Of a stretch of DNA of 64,000 nucleotides, positions 1-7,865 are shown piece by piece (the first letter of the stretch is position 1; every line of letters starts with the position of its first letter). The position numbers were made by a program, and so were the translations under genes. Origin of the DNA: Yersinia pekkanenii (GTDB taxonomy: Bacteria; Pseudomonadota; Gammaproteobacteria; Enterobacterales; Enterobacteriaceae); the NCBI RefSeq assembly GCF_001152565.1, contig NZ_CQAZ01000014.1, forward strand, positions 1 to 64,000, in the 5' to 3' direction. The notes under the pieces were generated by a model. The model was not told the origin of the DNA. It ran no database searches and was given only the letters and a program-made list of their open reading frames with translations.

Positions 1-609
1 TCACTTATGCTCTGGACTGAGCGCGGTGCTGCCAATCACGCGAAGATGTTAGAAACGGATCAGGCGTGGGAATACTACAACGACCTCACCGAGTTTTACT
101 TTACTCGACGTGATGCTTTGCCTGCAACAGTAGATCAATCTTCCGTTGGTCGTAAGCAATTAGCACTGATGGTATTGGAGGCTGAGGAAAAAATAGAAGC
201 TCTGGGACTGCACAACCAAGAGCTGGCTATTGCCGTCGATAGTCTGGAAAAGCACTTTGCCAAGGGCATGACAATTCCCTCGTTCTGCAAATGCCTGAAT
301 GGTGTGAATACCAGCAAAGTTATGTGGTGGACATTCGAACGTGATTGGATTTTCAACGAACAGCGCGATCCAGAGAAAGACCCTCGCTGGCGGGTGGCTT
401 CTTATGCTCGTGATAAATATCTCACCGAAGAAGAAACCGAGATCAAGCCACACGGTAAAGAACCTTTCCGTAAAAAGACTCCTGTGCTGCTTGAAAAGGG
501 CTGTCACCGAATTTATGCGCTCTATCTGAAAGGTGAATTGCCAATGAAACAGACATGGAACGGCGATTTTAGTCACGACAAAGCGGTTTATACCCCGGAG
601 GCAAAATAA
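1..609 (+). CDS. Prophage protein of unknown function (probably cut by the left edge)
   Basis: The frame is open from the first base; the first ATG is at 7, but no ribosome binding site can be seen, so the gene may begin outside the window. At least 200 residues are encoded. The product is charged and soluble, with no signal peptide or membrane segment. A stretch rich in Glu, Ala and Leu near residues 50-85 looks like a short coiled coil. I do not recognise the family. It is the first visible gene of a rightward operon of small phage genes: its TAA shares one base with the ATG of the next gene. The location among Lar, AlpA and integrase genes supports a prophage accessory role only. Confidence 0.6.
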   Translation, partial: SLMLWTERGAANHAKMLETDQAWEYYNDLTEFYFTRRDALPATVDQSSVGRKQLALMVLEAEEKIEALGLHNQELAIAVDSLEKHFAKGMTIPSFCKCLNGVNTSKVMWWTFERDWIFNEQRDPEKDPRWRVASYARDKYLTEEETEIKPHGKEPFRKKTPVLLEKGCHRIYALYLKGELPMKQTWNGDFSHDKAVYTPEAK

Positions 610-869
610 TGGAAAACCAATTACTCCCATGCCCGCTGTGTGGCAATGATGAAATCGAACTTAACCCAGTAATACATGAAGGTGAACCCATGTTTATTGT
701 TCGCTGTGATTGCTGCGGAGTACATCTGCCCCCTGACACCAGAAGTCGCAACGTTATGGTTTGGAACCAACGAGCGCCGCGCCCAGTTGATGCCTCAGTA
801 CCTTATGAAGTGCGTGAGCATCCAGTAATGGGACGCTTTCAGATTATCAAACCAGGGGAGACAAAATAA
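609..869 (+). CDS. Lar-family restriction alleviation-like zinc protein
   Basis: This 86-residue protein opens with a CPLCG motif and has a second CDCCG motif about 25 residues later, giving two Cys pairs that can bind one zinc ion. They are followed by a conserved-looking V-x-W-N-x-R segment. This layout matches the Lar/restriction-alleviation family found in lambdoid prophages, where the founding Rac member modulates type I restriction-modification. Here the role is inferred from the family only. The start overlaps the previous stop by one base and the stop overlaps the next ATG by one base, so it is translationally coupled inside the prophage operon. Confidence 0.7.
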   Translation: MENQLLPCPLCGNDEIELNPVIHEGEPMFIVRCDCCGVHLPPDTRSRNVMVWNQRAPRPVDASVPYEVREHPVMGRFQIIKPGETK

Positions 870-1465
870 TGTTTATTCCAACTGATATCCTTCGCGCCGC
901 CCTGCTCTGTGTTGCTGGGGAGAAAGAAACCCGCGAATACCTGAAAGGGGTGTACATCACCCCAACCCATATCAAGGCTACTGATGGTCGTGCGCTGGTG
1001 ATGATGGAGCATGGCTGTGAAGTCGGTAATGATATTGATGGCGTGTTTGTCTTTGATGGTGACATTCCTGACGAAGCCGTCGAGGCCGAAATGACTGCGA
1101 TTATCGCTGACGGCGGCAACTGGTATGCAGTCCATTACGATGAAAACGAGAAGCCAATTTGTTCAAACATGCTGGAACTACTCGATTGCCAATATCCCGA
1201 CTTCAGCAAGGTGCTACCGCCAGATCCTGAGCAATGCGACGAGTTACCCATGTTTGGCGCTCAACTTCTGGCATTGCCTTACCTTATGTTCCGTCACGGC
1301 TTTGGCCCTGTGAAATTTAAACCTTACGGGAAAAGAGCACCGTGTCAGCTACTACTCGACCCAGCCACTAATCACCTGTACGGAAATCCGTTCCTTGTGA
1401 TTATGCCGCTACATTCAAATGCCTTTGAACTCTGCCAGGAGGCGCTCAATGAAAAAGGTATTTGA
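869..1465 (+). CDS. Phage beta-sliding-clamp-like protein (DnaN domains II-III resemblance)
   Basis: The 198-residue product reads like the second half of DnaN. Around residues 20-45 there is a pattern YLKGVYI..-IKATDGRALV that parallels the clamp's YLNG...-VATDGHRLA. Near residue 110 there is a QYPDFSKVLP segment matching the clamp's RFPDYRRVLP domain linker. The C-terminal strand LVIMPL parallels the final VVMPM strand of DnaN. There is no counterpart of clamp domain I. A prophage clamp could recruit polymerase or other clamp-binding proteins, or act as a decoy, but this is inference. It lies between the Lar-like gene and a tiny membrane protein in the same operon. Confidence 0.6.
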   Translation: MFIPTDILRAALLCVAGEKETREYLKGVYITPTHIKATDGRALVMMEHGCEVGNDIDGVFVFDGDIPDEAVEAEMTAIIADGGNWYAVHYDENEKPICSNMLELLDCQYPDFSKVLPPDPEQCDELPMFGAQLLALPYLMFRHGFGPVKFKPYGKRAPCQLLLDPATNHLYGNPFLVIMPLHSNAFELCQEALNEKGI

Positions 1466-1574
1466 GCTGATCATGTGGACGCTGTTCTTTTCTACCCTCG
1501 GCGGCGTTGGACTTACTTCTGGTTTCTATGCCTGGCTTGGCTGGGTCACTTGGTTGCGGGAGGTGTTGGCATGA
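1449..1574 (+). CDS. Small single-span membrane protein, 41 residues
   Basis: An ATG at 1449 lies inside the end of the clamp-like gene, just after the purine-rich CAGGAGG at 1436-1442, which is a strong ribosome binding site. The product MKKVFELIMWTLFF... has a hydrophobic stretch at about residues 6-36 rich in Trp, Leu and Gly, flanked by Lys/Glu and Arg/Glu, as in small phage inner-membrane proteins. Its TGA overlaps the ATG of the next gene (ATGA). It is too short for family assignment; the coupled starts and stops on both sides are the main evidence that it is real. Confidence 0.5.
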   Translation: MKKVFELIMWTLFFSTLGGVGLTSGFYAWLGWVTWLREVLA

Positions 1575-1792
1575 AATTCGATTATCAAGATTTTGGCGCG
1601 GTGGCCACTATCACAATCACCAGCACGATATTTGAGTTTCGTAAGCATAACCGTGTGGTTGATACGACGCTGCTCATGGCAGATGTCAGCCCACACAGAA
1701 CGGGCTCATTCTTTATGAAAACCGTGCTTTCAGGTCGCACTGCGGCGGTGCTCAGGGCTTACAAGGTTGTTGTTCGGGAGGCTACGCGATGA
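1571..1792 (+). CDS. Small prophage protein of unknown function
   Basis: The start at 1571 overlaps the previous stop in an ATGA arrangement, with GGGAGGTGTT just upstream as ribosome binding site, so I prefer it to the longer open frame that begins at 1475. It encodes 73 residues, mostly beta-prone (VATITITSTIFEF), with no recognisable motif. The stop overlaps the next ATG by four bases. The function is unknown. Confidence 0.55.
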   Translation: MKFDYQDFGAVATITITSTIFEFRKHNRVVDTTLLMADVSPHRTGSFFMKTVLSGRTAAVLRAYKVVVREATR

Positions 1793-2133
1793 AGATTATC
1801 ACTAAAAACTTCCGATTGAATGCGCTGGCTAACCAATATTCAGCAGCAATTTATGACCATGTGAAGCAACAGAACGGCGGTGATTTCTTCATGGTGGATG
1901 CTGGCAGCTTCCCTTTGCGTATTGAGATTGTCGGTGGTGTGTCTGGGGTTCGTAGCTTGGTTGACGCCTACTACTTGGAGGCCTTAAAGCTGAATTACAC
2001 AGAGTGGGAAAAGCTGGCAATCAAATTACTGAGTAAATTCCTTGATGGTAACAACCTGACGCAAGACGGCCGTGAAATATGGGAAAGCATGGCTTCTGAC
2101 ATTGGTTCTACGGTATCCGGAGGTGCACAATGA
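1789..2133 (+). CDS. Prophage hypothetical protein
   Basis: It encodes 114 residues with a strong GGGAGG ribosome binding site and ATGA overlaps at both ends, as expected in a compact phage operon. The product is soluble and mixed alpha/beta. I see no known domain or catalytic signature. Confidence 0.55.
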   Translation: MKIITKNFRLNALANQYSAAIYDHVKQQNGGDFFMVDAGSFPLRIEIVGGVSGVRSLVDAYYLEALKLNYTEWEKLAIKLLSKFLDGNNLTQDGREIWESMASDIGSTVSGGAQ

Positions 2134-2678
2134 AGGCAATTGAAGAACTCATTTGTAGTAAATATAAAGGGGTTGTCGCACCAGCTCCCGCCAATAGCAA
2201 GGCTTGCAGCCCACTTGTGCAGCAAAGCATTTTCCAACTGGCAAGCATCATCAAATCAGCCGGCAGTGATCCAAGTGATATCACAACCGCTATCTGGGCC
2301 GCCCACTATCGGAAGCCAGAGCGCAGCGCTGATGAAATTACTGATTTGACAATGAATATCATCGGTAACCACTGCATGGATTTTCTACCTACCGATGTCT
2401 GGCCGGAAACACTAGACGGGGTGTTTCAATTTGAACTTGGTGTGTTGGTTGACGAATTCTATTCGGTAAACCCACTTCCGGGCAAAATCGCTAAAGCAGT
2501 ATTGGCAGCCGGTTACCGTCTGAATGAAAGCATTGCAGCACAGAGAGCCACAGAAAGAGATATAGCGGTCGATGAAATGCACGTCATGTATGTCAATGCG
2601 CCTGATACCACCAGCGTTCGACAGTACCTTGAAATGCTATATGACGCCGGATATCGCAAGGGGGTTACCAATGGGTAA
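2130..2678 (+). CDS. Prophage hypothetical protein, 182 residues
   Basis: The start is preceded by CCGGAGG and overlaps the previous stop (ATGA). The product is soluble. Two similar segments, AVLAAGYRL near residue 130 and LYDAGYRK near the C-terminus, may be a short internal repeat; such AGYR segments are common in phage accessory proteins. I recognise no enzyme motif. It overlaps the next gene by eight bases, so the set is co-translated. Confidence 0.55.
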   Translation: MKAIEELICSKYKGVVAPAPANSKACSPLVQQSIFQLASIIKSAGSDPSDITTAIWAAHYRKPERSADEITDLTMNIIGNHCMDFLPTDVWPETLDGVFQFELGVLVDEFYSVNPLPGKIAKAVLAAGYRLNESIAAQRATERDIAVDEMHVMYVNAPDTTSVRQYLEMLYDAGYRKGVTNG

Positions 2679-2907
2679 GCAAGCCGATATCCATGATACC
2701 CAGGTGCGGGCCACTGTGATTGTTGATGATGGGTGTGATTGGACGAAATACCTTAACTGGCTAGCCAAGGCAAAATACCGCATCCGAAACGGGATAAATG
2801 AAGCTCCACCAGCCAGGCCAAAGGTAGCACCGGTAAGTTTCAAGTCGGTTAAGAAGCCCCGTAAAAAGGGCCACCGAGTGGTTCAACAAGCGATAGGGGC
2901 GGTGTGA
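2671..2907 (+). CDS. Small basic prophage protein
   Basis: I chose the ATG at 2671 over an upstream in-frame start at 2572 because GCAAGGGGG lies just ahead of it and it overlaps the previous stop only slightly. The 78-residue product has an acidic N-terminal third and a very basic, Pro/Lys-rich tail (PARPKVAP...KKPRKKGH), suggesting nucleic-acid or partner binding. I recognise no family. Confidence 0.5.
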   Translation: MGKQADIHDTQVRATVIVDDGCDWTKYLNWLAKAKYRIRNGINEAPPARPKVAPVSFKSVKKPRKKGHRVVQQAIGAV

Positions 2908-2908
2908 C

Positions 2909-3334
2909 ATGAGCGAATTAACTTTGAGACAGCGGGAAGTTCTGGATTTGATTAAGGCATACATCAACACCCACGGCATGGCCCCGACAATGACTGAAAT
3001 TGCTGACGGAATGGGGTTTAAATCTCCAAACGCTGCCAGCGTCCATATTGCCGCGCTGAAGAAGAAAGGGGCTATCAATGTAAGGCGTGGAGCCTCTCGC
3101 GGCATAACGCTCACTGACCCAACAAAAAAGACCGAAATGGTGCCGGTAATGCTCCCGCCCATGATTGATATCGAAGGGCTTGAGGGTGAGGATCTGAACG
3201 CCGCGAACCATTTCAACGCTGCTATTGCCATGTGCTCTATAGCAATACGGAAAGCGGGCTATCCGTCAGAGTGTTCACCAATGTTTTACCCTACAGATAA
3301 GCAAGGCGGCGTTATGGAGGTATCTGATGTCTAG
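2909..3334 (+). CDS. LexA-type winged-helix DNA-binding protein lacking the peptidase domain
   Basis: Residues 1-68 align closely with the LexA DNA-binding domain: LTLRQREVLDLI at the start, MAPTMTEIADGMGFKSPNAA in the recognition region, and KKGAINVRRGASRGI in the wing. LexA family knowledge places the operator contacts in the SPNAAEE helix; here the two Glu are replaced by Ser-Val, so its operator may differ from the host SOS box. The remaining 70 residues have no Ser-Lys peptidase dyad or Ala-Gly cleavage site. It should therefore not self-cleave in an SOS response. The gene sits one base after the previous stop and overlaps the AlpA-like gene by eight bases. Confidence 0.75.
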   Translation: MSELTLRQREVLDLIKAYINTHGMAPTMTEIADGMGFKSPNAASVHIAALKKKGAINVRRGASRGITLTDPTKKTEMVPVMLPPMIDIEGLEGEDLNAANHFNAAIAMCSIAIRKAGYPSECSPMFYPTDKQGGVMEVSDV

Positions 3335-3518
3335 CACCGATATGATTGAAGAAAAAGAAGTGATGGCTAAGCTCAGGATCTCTTCTCGTATGACAATTTG
3401 GAAATACACCAAGGTGTATAATTTCCCTCTACCAGTGAGGACGCATCCAAAGCAATACTTACTGGCAGAGGTTGAGCGGTGGATTCTTAACGGCGGGGTT
3501 AACCAGCGAGCTTCTTGA
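3327..3518 (+). CDS. AlpA-family regulator / excisionase-like protein
   Basis: A 63-residue MerR-like helix-turn-helix protein with the AlpA layout: EEKEVMAKLRISSRMTIWKY near residues 9-28, then FPLPVR and a C-terminal EVERWI. AlpA proteins act as positive regulators of integrase or as excisionases in P4-like elements. GGAGG lies 6 bases before the start. The last 20 bases overlap the 3' end of the integrase on the opposite strand, so the two transcripts collide. As the only excisionase-like gene next to the integrase, it is the best recombination-directionality candidate. Confidence 0.7.
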   Translation: MSSTDMIEEKEVMAKLRISSRMTIWKYTKVYNFPLPVRTHPKQYLLAEVERWILNGGVNQRAS

Positions 3519-4680
3519 TATGCCAAAATATCTTCTCGGCATAGAGTTCATAAGCAATACGCTGTTCTTCAATCCAGTCATGTTTGTTGTAAACAGCCAT
3601 GATACCTCCAAGTTCGTGGCCCAGCATTTTCTCAATAACATGCGGGGCCACCCCTTCCTCCGACAATCTAGTAGCCAGGGTTCGGCGGAAATCATGCGCC
3701 GTCCACACCCCGGCATCAACAACCCCTCTGATCCTGCCAATATATCGATTAGCGGCAGCGATCGTCATTGGAGTGTTCAGCTTTTGCCCCGGAAATAGAA
3801 CGTTTCCGTAAGTCAATTTTGCCTTTTCAAAAAGAGGGAGTACCTGAGTAAAAAGTGGGCGTCTAATTATTTTTTTAGTTTTGGACTTTTCCGCAGGAAC
3901 TATCCAGAGCTTATCCTCTTCGTTAAAGTCACTAAGTTCTGATAGCCTTAATTCACCATTCCTTGCACCCCATAGCATGAGCATCTGGTGAAGCAACTTG
4001 TTAGATGTTGACGCCCTACTACGTTCAATCGCCAGCCATATGCGGGCTAGCTCATTATAAGTAAGAACCTTGTCACCTACTGCTGGCTTCTCACCAATAT
4101 CCCGAGGGCTGATCTTCATAAGGCTACAGTCATCAATATATTGACGCCTAATACACCAATTAATCGCTGATCGAAGTTGTACTAAAAGATGGCGAGCTCG
4201 TCTCTGATTTATTTTTTCTTCTTCTGTAAATAAATCCATCCAATTTCGAACTGTTATTGCATCAACTGGCACGCCGGGGAAAGCGTTAGACATATGTTTT
4301 ATGACAGTATATTTATAGAGTTCCTTTGTTTTCTCTCTCAATGATACGCTTACATAAGTCTCGTCCCAATAAGTAAGGCAGTCTTTGACGGTTGGTTTTT
4401 TCGTGCTTTTGTTTTGGTTGATAAGTAGCCGAGGATCTAATCCTCGAGCTAAATTCTCTCGGAAGTCAGCAACTTTGTTTCTTGCATCTTTTAATGTTAC
4501 AGCCGGATAGCGCCCGATACCTATACGATGCTGCTTCCCCTGCCACCGGAAGCGATACTGAAAAGTGATAACGCCCTTTGGTGAGACCCTTATTCCAAGC
4601 CCATCCAAATCCGTGACTTCTGGCGCCCCTGAATATGGTTTACCATACAGAGAGCGTAACTTTGTATCACTGATAGCCAT
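3499..4680 (-). CDS. Tyrosine-recombinase integrase (P4-like)
   Basis: The start MAISDTKLRSLYG is typical of P4-type integrases, so I prefer 4680 to the upstream in-frame ATG at 4701. Residues 1-90 form the arm-binding domain (DUF4102-like, with GLGIRV, FQYRFRW and IGIGRYPAVTL). A SAM-like core-binding domain follows. The catalytic domain has the first Arg in GARNGEL, the HDFRR box, a LGHELG box and the nucleophile Tyr in AVYNKHDW. All key residues are present, so the enzyme looks intact. It reads inward, placing the element's attachment end between it and the yqjF-like gene. The AlpA-like gene converges on it with a 20-base overlap. Confidence 0.9.
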   Translation of the reverse strand: MAISDTKLRSLYGKPYSGAPEVTDLDGLGIRVSPKGVITFQYRFRWQGKQHRIGIGRYPAVTLKDARNKVADFRENLARGLDPRLLINQNKSTKKPTVKDCLTYWDETYVSVSLREKTKELYKYTVIKHMSNAFPGVPVDAITVRNWMDLFTEEEKINQRRARHLLVQLRSAINWCIRRQYIDDCSLMKISPRDIGEKPAVGDKVLTYNELARIWLAIERSRASTSNKLLHQMLMLWGARNGELRLSELSDFNEEDKLWIVPAEKSKTKKIIRRPLFTQVLPLFEKAKLTYGNVLFPGQKLNTPMTIAAANRYIGRIRGVVDAGVWTAHDFRRTLATRLSEEGVAPHVIEKMLGHELGGIMAVYNKHDWIEEQRIAYELYAEKIFWHIKKLAG

Positions 4681-5151
4681 TTTATTTTTTGTACTCAACA
4701 TTAATGATGGTTTTGTACTAACTTGGTACTCAATATCACATGGACTATCTTAAACATCAATATACCAATATGTACTATGAGTTACATGGATATACAAAAA
4801 ACACATTAAGATATTGAAATTAATGTACAAACTTGGCAAATAAAGAGCATATGAATACAGTGAAAGACAAGCCAATACATAAGACATTTTACATTGGTGA
4901 TTATCTGCCTTACCCTCTTGCTGCCTCTAAGTAGATTAATTTTCGGTTTTTATCTTCTGTCACTTCAGTTTTTTTGATAAAAACCGACAGTTTTACTTGC
5001 TAACAACTTCTCAACTTCTCCACTAACATTATTCCATCAACTCAGGGAACTGACGGAGTAATACCGGCCGGTAACCACACACAAAACATTTTTTATTAAC
5101 TTTCAAAACAATTAACGCCCGCCGAGCCTGGCATTAATGGAGAAGTCTTCA
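4681..5151. other. Junction between integrase and chromosome (471 bp, no gene)
   Basis: This AT-rich interval should contain the integrase promoter, the element's attachment site and the promoter of the DoxX-family gene. The motif TGTACWAACTTGG occurs at 4714-4726 and 4824-4836 and GTACTCAA at 4691-4698 and 4726-4733; such spaced direct repeats fit integrase arm-type sites or operators. No tRNA or tmRNA gene is present, although P4-type integrases usually target one. The core attachment sequence cannot be fixed without the far end of the element. Confidence 0.4.
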
Positions 5152-5547
5152 ATGAATAAATTACAAGATACTGGCCTGTTGGTTGCACGCATTCTGATGC
5201 CAATTCTGTTTATTGTGGCCGGTTACGGCAAAATGGGTGATGCCTATGCCGGTACCCAACAATATATGCAAGCAATGGGTGTTCCGGGCTTTTTCCTGCC
5301 ACTGACTATTTTGTTGGAATTTGGCGGCGGTCTGGCAATTCTGTTTGGTTTCCTGACCCGTACTACTGCGCTGTTTACTGCCGGCTTCACTATTCTGACC
5401 GCATTGATCTTCCACACTAACTTTGCGGATGGCGTTAACCAACTAATGTTTATGAAAAACCTGACCATTGCGGGCGGTTTCATCGTACTGGCGGTAGCTG
5501 GCCCAGGTGGTTTCAGTATCGATCGCCTGCTGGGTAAGACGTGGTAA
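5152..5547 (+). CDS. yqjF: DoxX-family inner-membrane protein (YqjF-like)
   Basis: The 131-residue protein has four predicted membrane segments (about residues 7-27, 48-68, 73-93, 103-121) and the DoxX pattern RILMPILFIVAGYGKM near the N-terminus. I start at the ATG at 5152 because GGAG sits 9 bases upstream; an in-frame ATG at 5137 has no such site. DoxX proteins are small quinone/redox-linked membrane proteins whose exact reaction is unsettled. It precedes the glutathionyl-hydroquinone reductase gene, the yqjF-yqjG order known from E. coli. Confidence 0.8.
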   Translation: MNKLQDTGLLVARILMPILFIVAGYGKMGDAYAGTQQYMQAMGVPGFFLPLTILLEFGGGLAILFGFLTRTTALFTAGFTILTALIFHTNFADGVNQLMFMKNLTIAGGFIVLAVAGPGGFSIDRLLGKTW

Positions 5548-5650
5548 GACTGCTTTATCGCCACTATATAGCCAAGAGGTGAGGCCCATGGAAGGGCCGA
5601 GTAATGAGGGCAGCTAACAACGCTGCAATTTCAACAACCAAGGGGATTCG

Positions 5651-6637
5651 ATGGGGCAGCTCGTAGACGGCATCTGGAAAGATACTTGGTATGACACCAA
5701 ATCTAGTGGTGGTCATTTCAAACGCAGTACCTCACAGTTCCGCAATTGGGTGACTGCTGATGGACAAGCGGGTCCCCAAGGTAAAGCCGGTTTTAAAGCC
5801 GAAGCGCACCGTTACCATTTGTATGTTTCTCTCGCCTGCCCATGGGCGCACCGTACCTTGCTGATGCGCACCTTAAAAGGCCTGGGATCACTGATTTCAG
5901 TTTCTGTGGTGCATCCGCTGATGCTGGAAAATGGCTGGACGTTCGGTAACGATTTCCCTGCCACCACGGGCGATGAGCTTTATCATCTTGATTACCTTTA
6001 TCAACTCTACCTGCGTGCTGACCCAGATTATAGCGGTCGGGTGACGGTCCCGGTGTTATGGGATAAACAGCAGCAAACTGTCGTCAGCAACGAATCAGCG
6101 GATATCCTGCGGATGTTCAATAGTGCTTTTGATGGGGTTGGCGCTAAAGCCGGCGATTATTACCCGCCCGCATTGCGCGACAATATTGATGATATTAATG
6201 GCTGGGTTTACGATCGGGTCAATAATGGCGTGTATAAAGCAGGATTTGCTACGACCCAGCAAGCCTATGACGAGGCAGTCAATACCTTGTTTGATGCATT
6301 GACCCAACTGGAACAGTTGCTGGGAAAACACCGCTATCTTAGCGGTGACCAACTGACAGAAGCGGATTTACGCTTATGGACCACACTGATACGTTTTGAC
6401 CCAGTATATGTCACGCATTTCAAGTGTGATAAACGCCGTATCAGCGATTATCTCAACTTATACAGCTTTTTACGGGATATTTATCAAATACCAGGTATCG
6501 CCGAGACGGTAGATTTTGCCCATATCCGCCATCATTACTACCGCAGCCATGGCACCATAAACCCCTATGGGATTATCTCCATCGGCCCACAGCAAGATCT
6601 GCTGGAGCCACATGGCCGAGATACCCGCTTCGCTTAA
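5651..6637 (+). CDS. yqjG: Glutathionyl-hydroquinone reductase YqjG
   Basis: A 328-residue Xi-class glutathione transferase. The catalytic Cys lies in SLACPWAHRT (about residue 60), followed by the thioredoxin-like N-domain with the VSNESADI glutathione-binding segment and a long all-alpha C-domain. These enzymes reduce glutathionyl-hydroquinones in the cytoplasm, releasing hydroquinone and oxidised glutathione. AGGGGA lies 5 bases before the ATG. It follows the yqjF-like gene by 103 bases; the gap contains a GGCCC/GGGCC hairpin and a degenerate piece resembling the end of an ERIC element. Confidence 0.92.
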   Translation: MGQLVDGIWKDTWYDTKSSGGHFKRSTSQFRNWVTADGQAGPQGKAGFKAEAHRYHLYVSLACPWAHRTLLMRTLKGLGSLISVSVVHPLMLENGWTFGNDFPATTGDELYHLDYLYQLYLRADPDYSGRVTVPVLWDKQQQTVVSNESADILRMFNSAFDGVGAKAGDYYPPALRDNIDDINGWVYDRVNNGVYKAGFATTQQAYDEAVNTLFDALTQLEQLLGKHRYLSGDQLTEADLRLWTTLIRFDPVYVTHFKCDKRRISDYLNLYSFLRDIYQIPGIAETVDFAHIRHHYYRSHGTINPYGIISIGPQQDLLEPHGRDTRFA

Positions 6638-6649
6638 TTAACAGGTTAA

Positions 6650-6795
6650 CGCGCAGCAGCCGCTTAACAACTCAAGGTGTAGCGAGCGAAAGTAGTTTGG
6701 GTGCGGCCTGCGCACAGCCACCGGAGCGTACACGCAGTACGTGAGGATGGTGAGCACAGCCCAAGCTCAAAATACGCACGCGCAGCAGCCGCTTA
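6650..6795. repeat. Intergenic repeat flanked by 17-bp direct repeats
   Basis: The 17-mer CGCGCAGCAGCCGCTTA occurs at 6650-6666 and again at 6779-6795. Between them are GTAGCGAGC and short inverted segments. The second copy contains the stop codon of the yhaJ gene. A shorter relative with GTAGCGAGC and CGCGCAGTAGCCG lies at about 28988-29050, also at a gene end. This looks like a dispersed Yersinia-type intergenic element; I cannot name the family. Confidence 0.5.
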
Positions 6796-7692
6796 TTTAT
6801 TCGCAAACAACTTAGGGATCTCGCGTAAACACCACGACTTAGCCTCTCCCATACTATCGCGTCGCCACGCCATAATAATATCGGCCTCACGGCGGTATTC
6901 AGGCCCTACCACCCTTAACCGCCCTGCTTCAATATCTTTTTCCACCATGTCATAAGGCATGGTTGCCACCCCTAAACCGGCTAATAATGCCCGCCGTTTA
7001 TCTTCAATAGTACTGACCGTCAGCCGCTGCTGTTTATCCAGCAACTGCACCGTAATAACCGGCCGCTCACGGGCGGTATCTGCCACGGCGACGGCACGGT
7101 ATTTAACCCGAGTTAGCTCAGAGAGCGGTTCCGGCTCCAGATGGATTGGATGGCCAGGACTGGCCACATAAACGCTGGTCACTTTGTACAGTTTACGGCT
7201 GTTAATCTCCGAAGATGCACGAAAGTGCATATCAGGTGCAATCACGATATCTGCCCGCCCCTGCTCCAAACGCTCCCATGCACCCGCCAAGACTTCGGTG
7301 AGAATAGAAACCTGAGTGTTGGCTTTGAGTGCCAGTTTGTCGATAAGTGGGAACAGTTTCCACGCCGGAGACAACGCCTCGCTAACGATGGTGATATGGG
7401 TTTCCCAGCCGCGTGCCAATGCCTCGGCATCGGTAGTCAGCTTATCTGCCGCTTCCAGCAGTACCCGCCCGCGATCCAGCAGCATGCGACCCACATTGGT
7501 AAACTTGGTGCGATGCCCGGAACGGTCGAACAGTACCACATCCAGCTCTTCTTCAAGCTTCTGCATGGTGTAGCTTAGCGCTGAGGGTACCCGCCCCAAT
7601 TCATCGGCAGCCGCTGCAAAACTACCACGGCGATCAATGGCATCCATCACTCTCAATGCTTCTAACGTCAGCGCCCGATCTTTGGCCATCAT
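6793..7692 (-). CDS. yhaJ: LysR-type transcriptional regulator YhaJ
   Basis: The 299-residue protein has an N-terminal winged helix-turn-helix (LEALRVMDAIDRRGSFAAAA, then SALSYTMQKLEEEL), a linker helix and a periplasmic-binding-protein-like effector domain from about residue 90. Length and sequence fit YhaJ, a LysR regulator which in E. coli controls yhaK and genes for metabolism of aromatic/quinone-like compounds. It is divergent from the yhaK-like gene, with a 173-base intergenic region that probably holds its operators. Two adjacent ATGs (7692 and 7689) are equally possible starts. The stop codon lies inside a repeat copy. Confidence 0.85.
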   Translation of the reverse strand: MMAKDRALTLEALRVMDAIDRRGSFAAAADELGRVPSALSYTMQKLEEELDVVLFDRSGHRTKFTNVGRMLLDRGRVLLEAADKLTTDAEALARGWETHITIVSEALSPAWKLFPLIDKLALKANTQVSILTEVLAGAWERLEQGRADIVIAPDMHFRASSEINSRKLYKVTSVYVASPGHPIHLEPEPLSELTRVKYRAVAVADTARERPVITVQLLDKQQRLTVSTIEDKRRALLAGLGVATMPYDMVEKDIEAGRLRVVGPEYRREADIIMAWRRDSMGEAKSWCLREIPKLFANK

Positions 7693-7814
7693 TTTCTCAA
7701 TCAGGAAATTTGAATATAGCGACCAGATTAACTGGCTAACAATCCGGCGTCCAGACGCTTACCATTTGTTTACAGATTAATGTCTACAAATTATGCCCAA
7801 AGTCATTATGTTTG

Positions 7815-7857
7815 AATACAGCCAACACACCTGCAACTTGAAGGATGACGGGTATAG
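7815..7857 (+). repeat. ERIC half-element upstream of yhaK
   Basis: The sequence matches the terminal part of the full ERIC copies in this window (CAGCCAACACACCTGCAACT followed by GAAGGATGACGGGTAT). It ends 8 bases before the yhaK start codon, immediately ahead of the AGGAG ribosome binding site. Confidence 0.75.
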
Positions 7858-7865
7858 GAGCCATC

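Noticed and set aside
4681-5151. tRNA or tmRNA gene as attachment site
   Set aside because: No cloverleaf, T-loop GGTTCRA or CCA end is visible in this interval.
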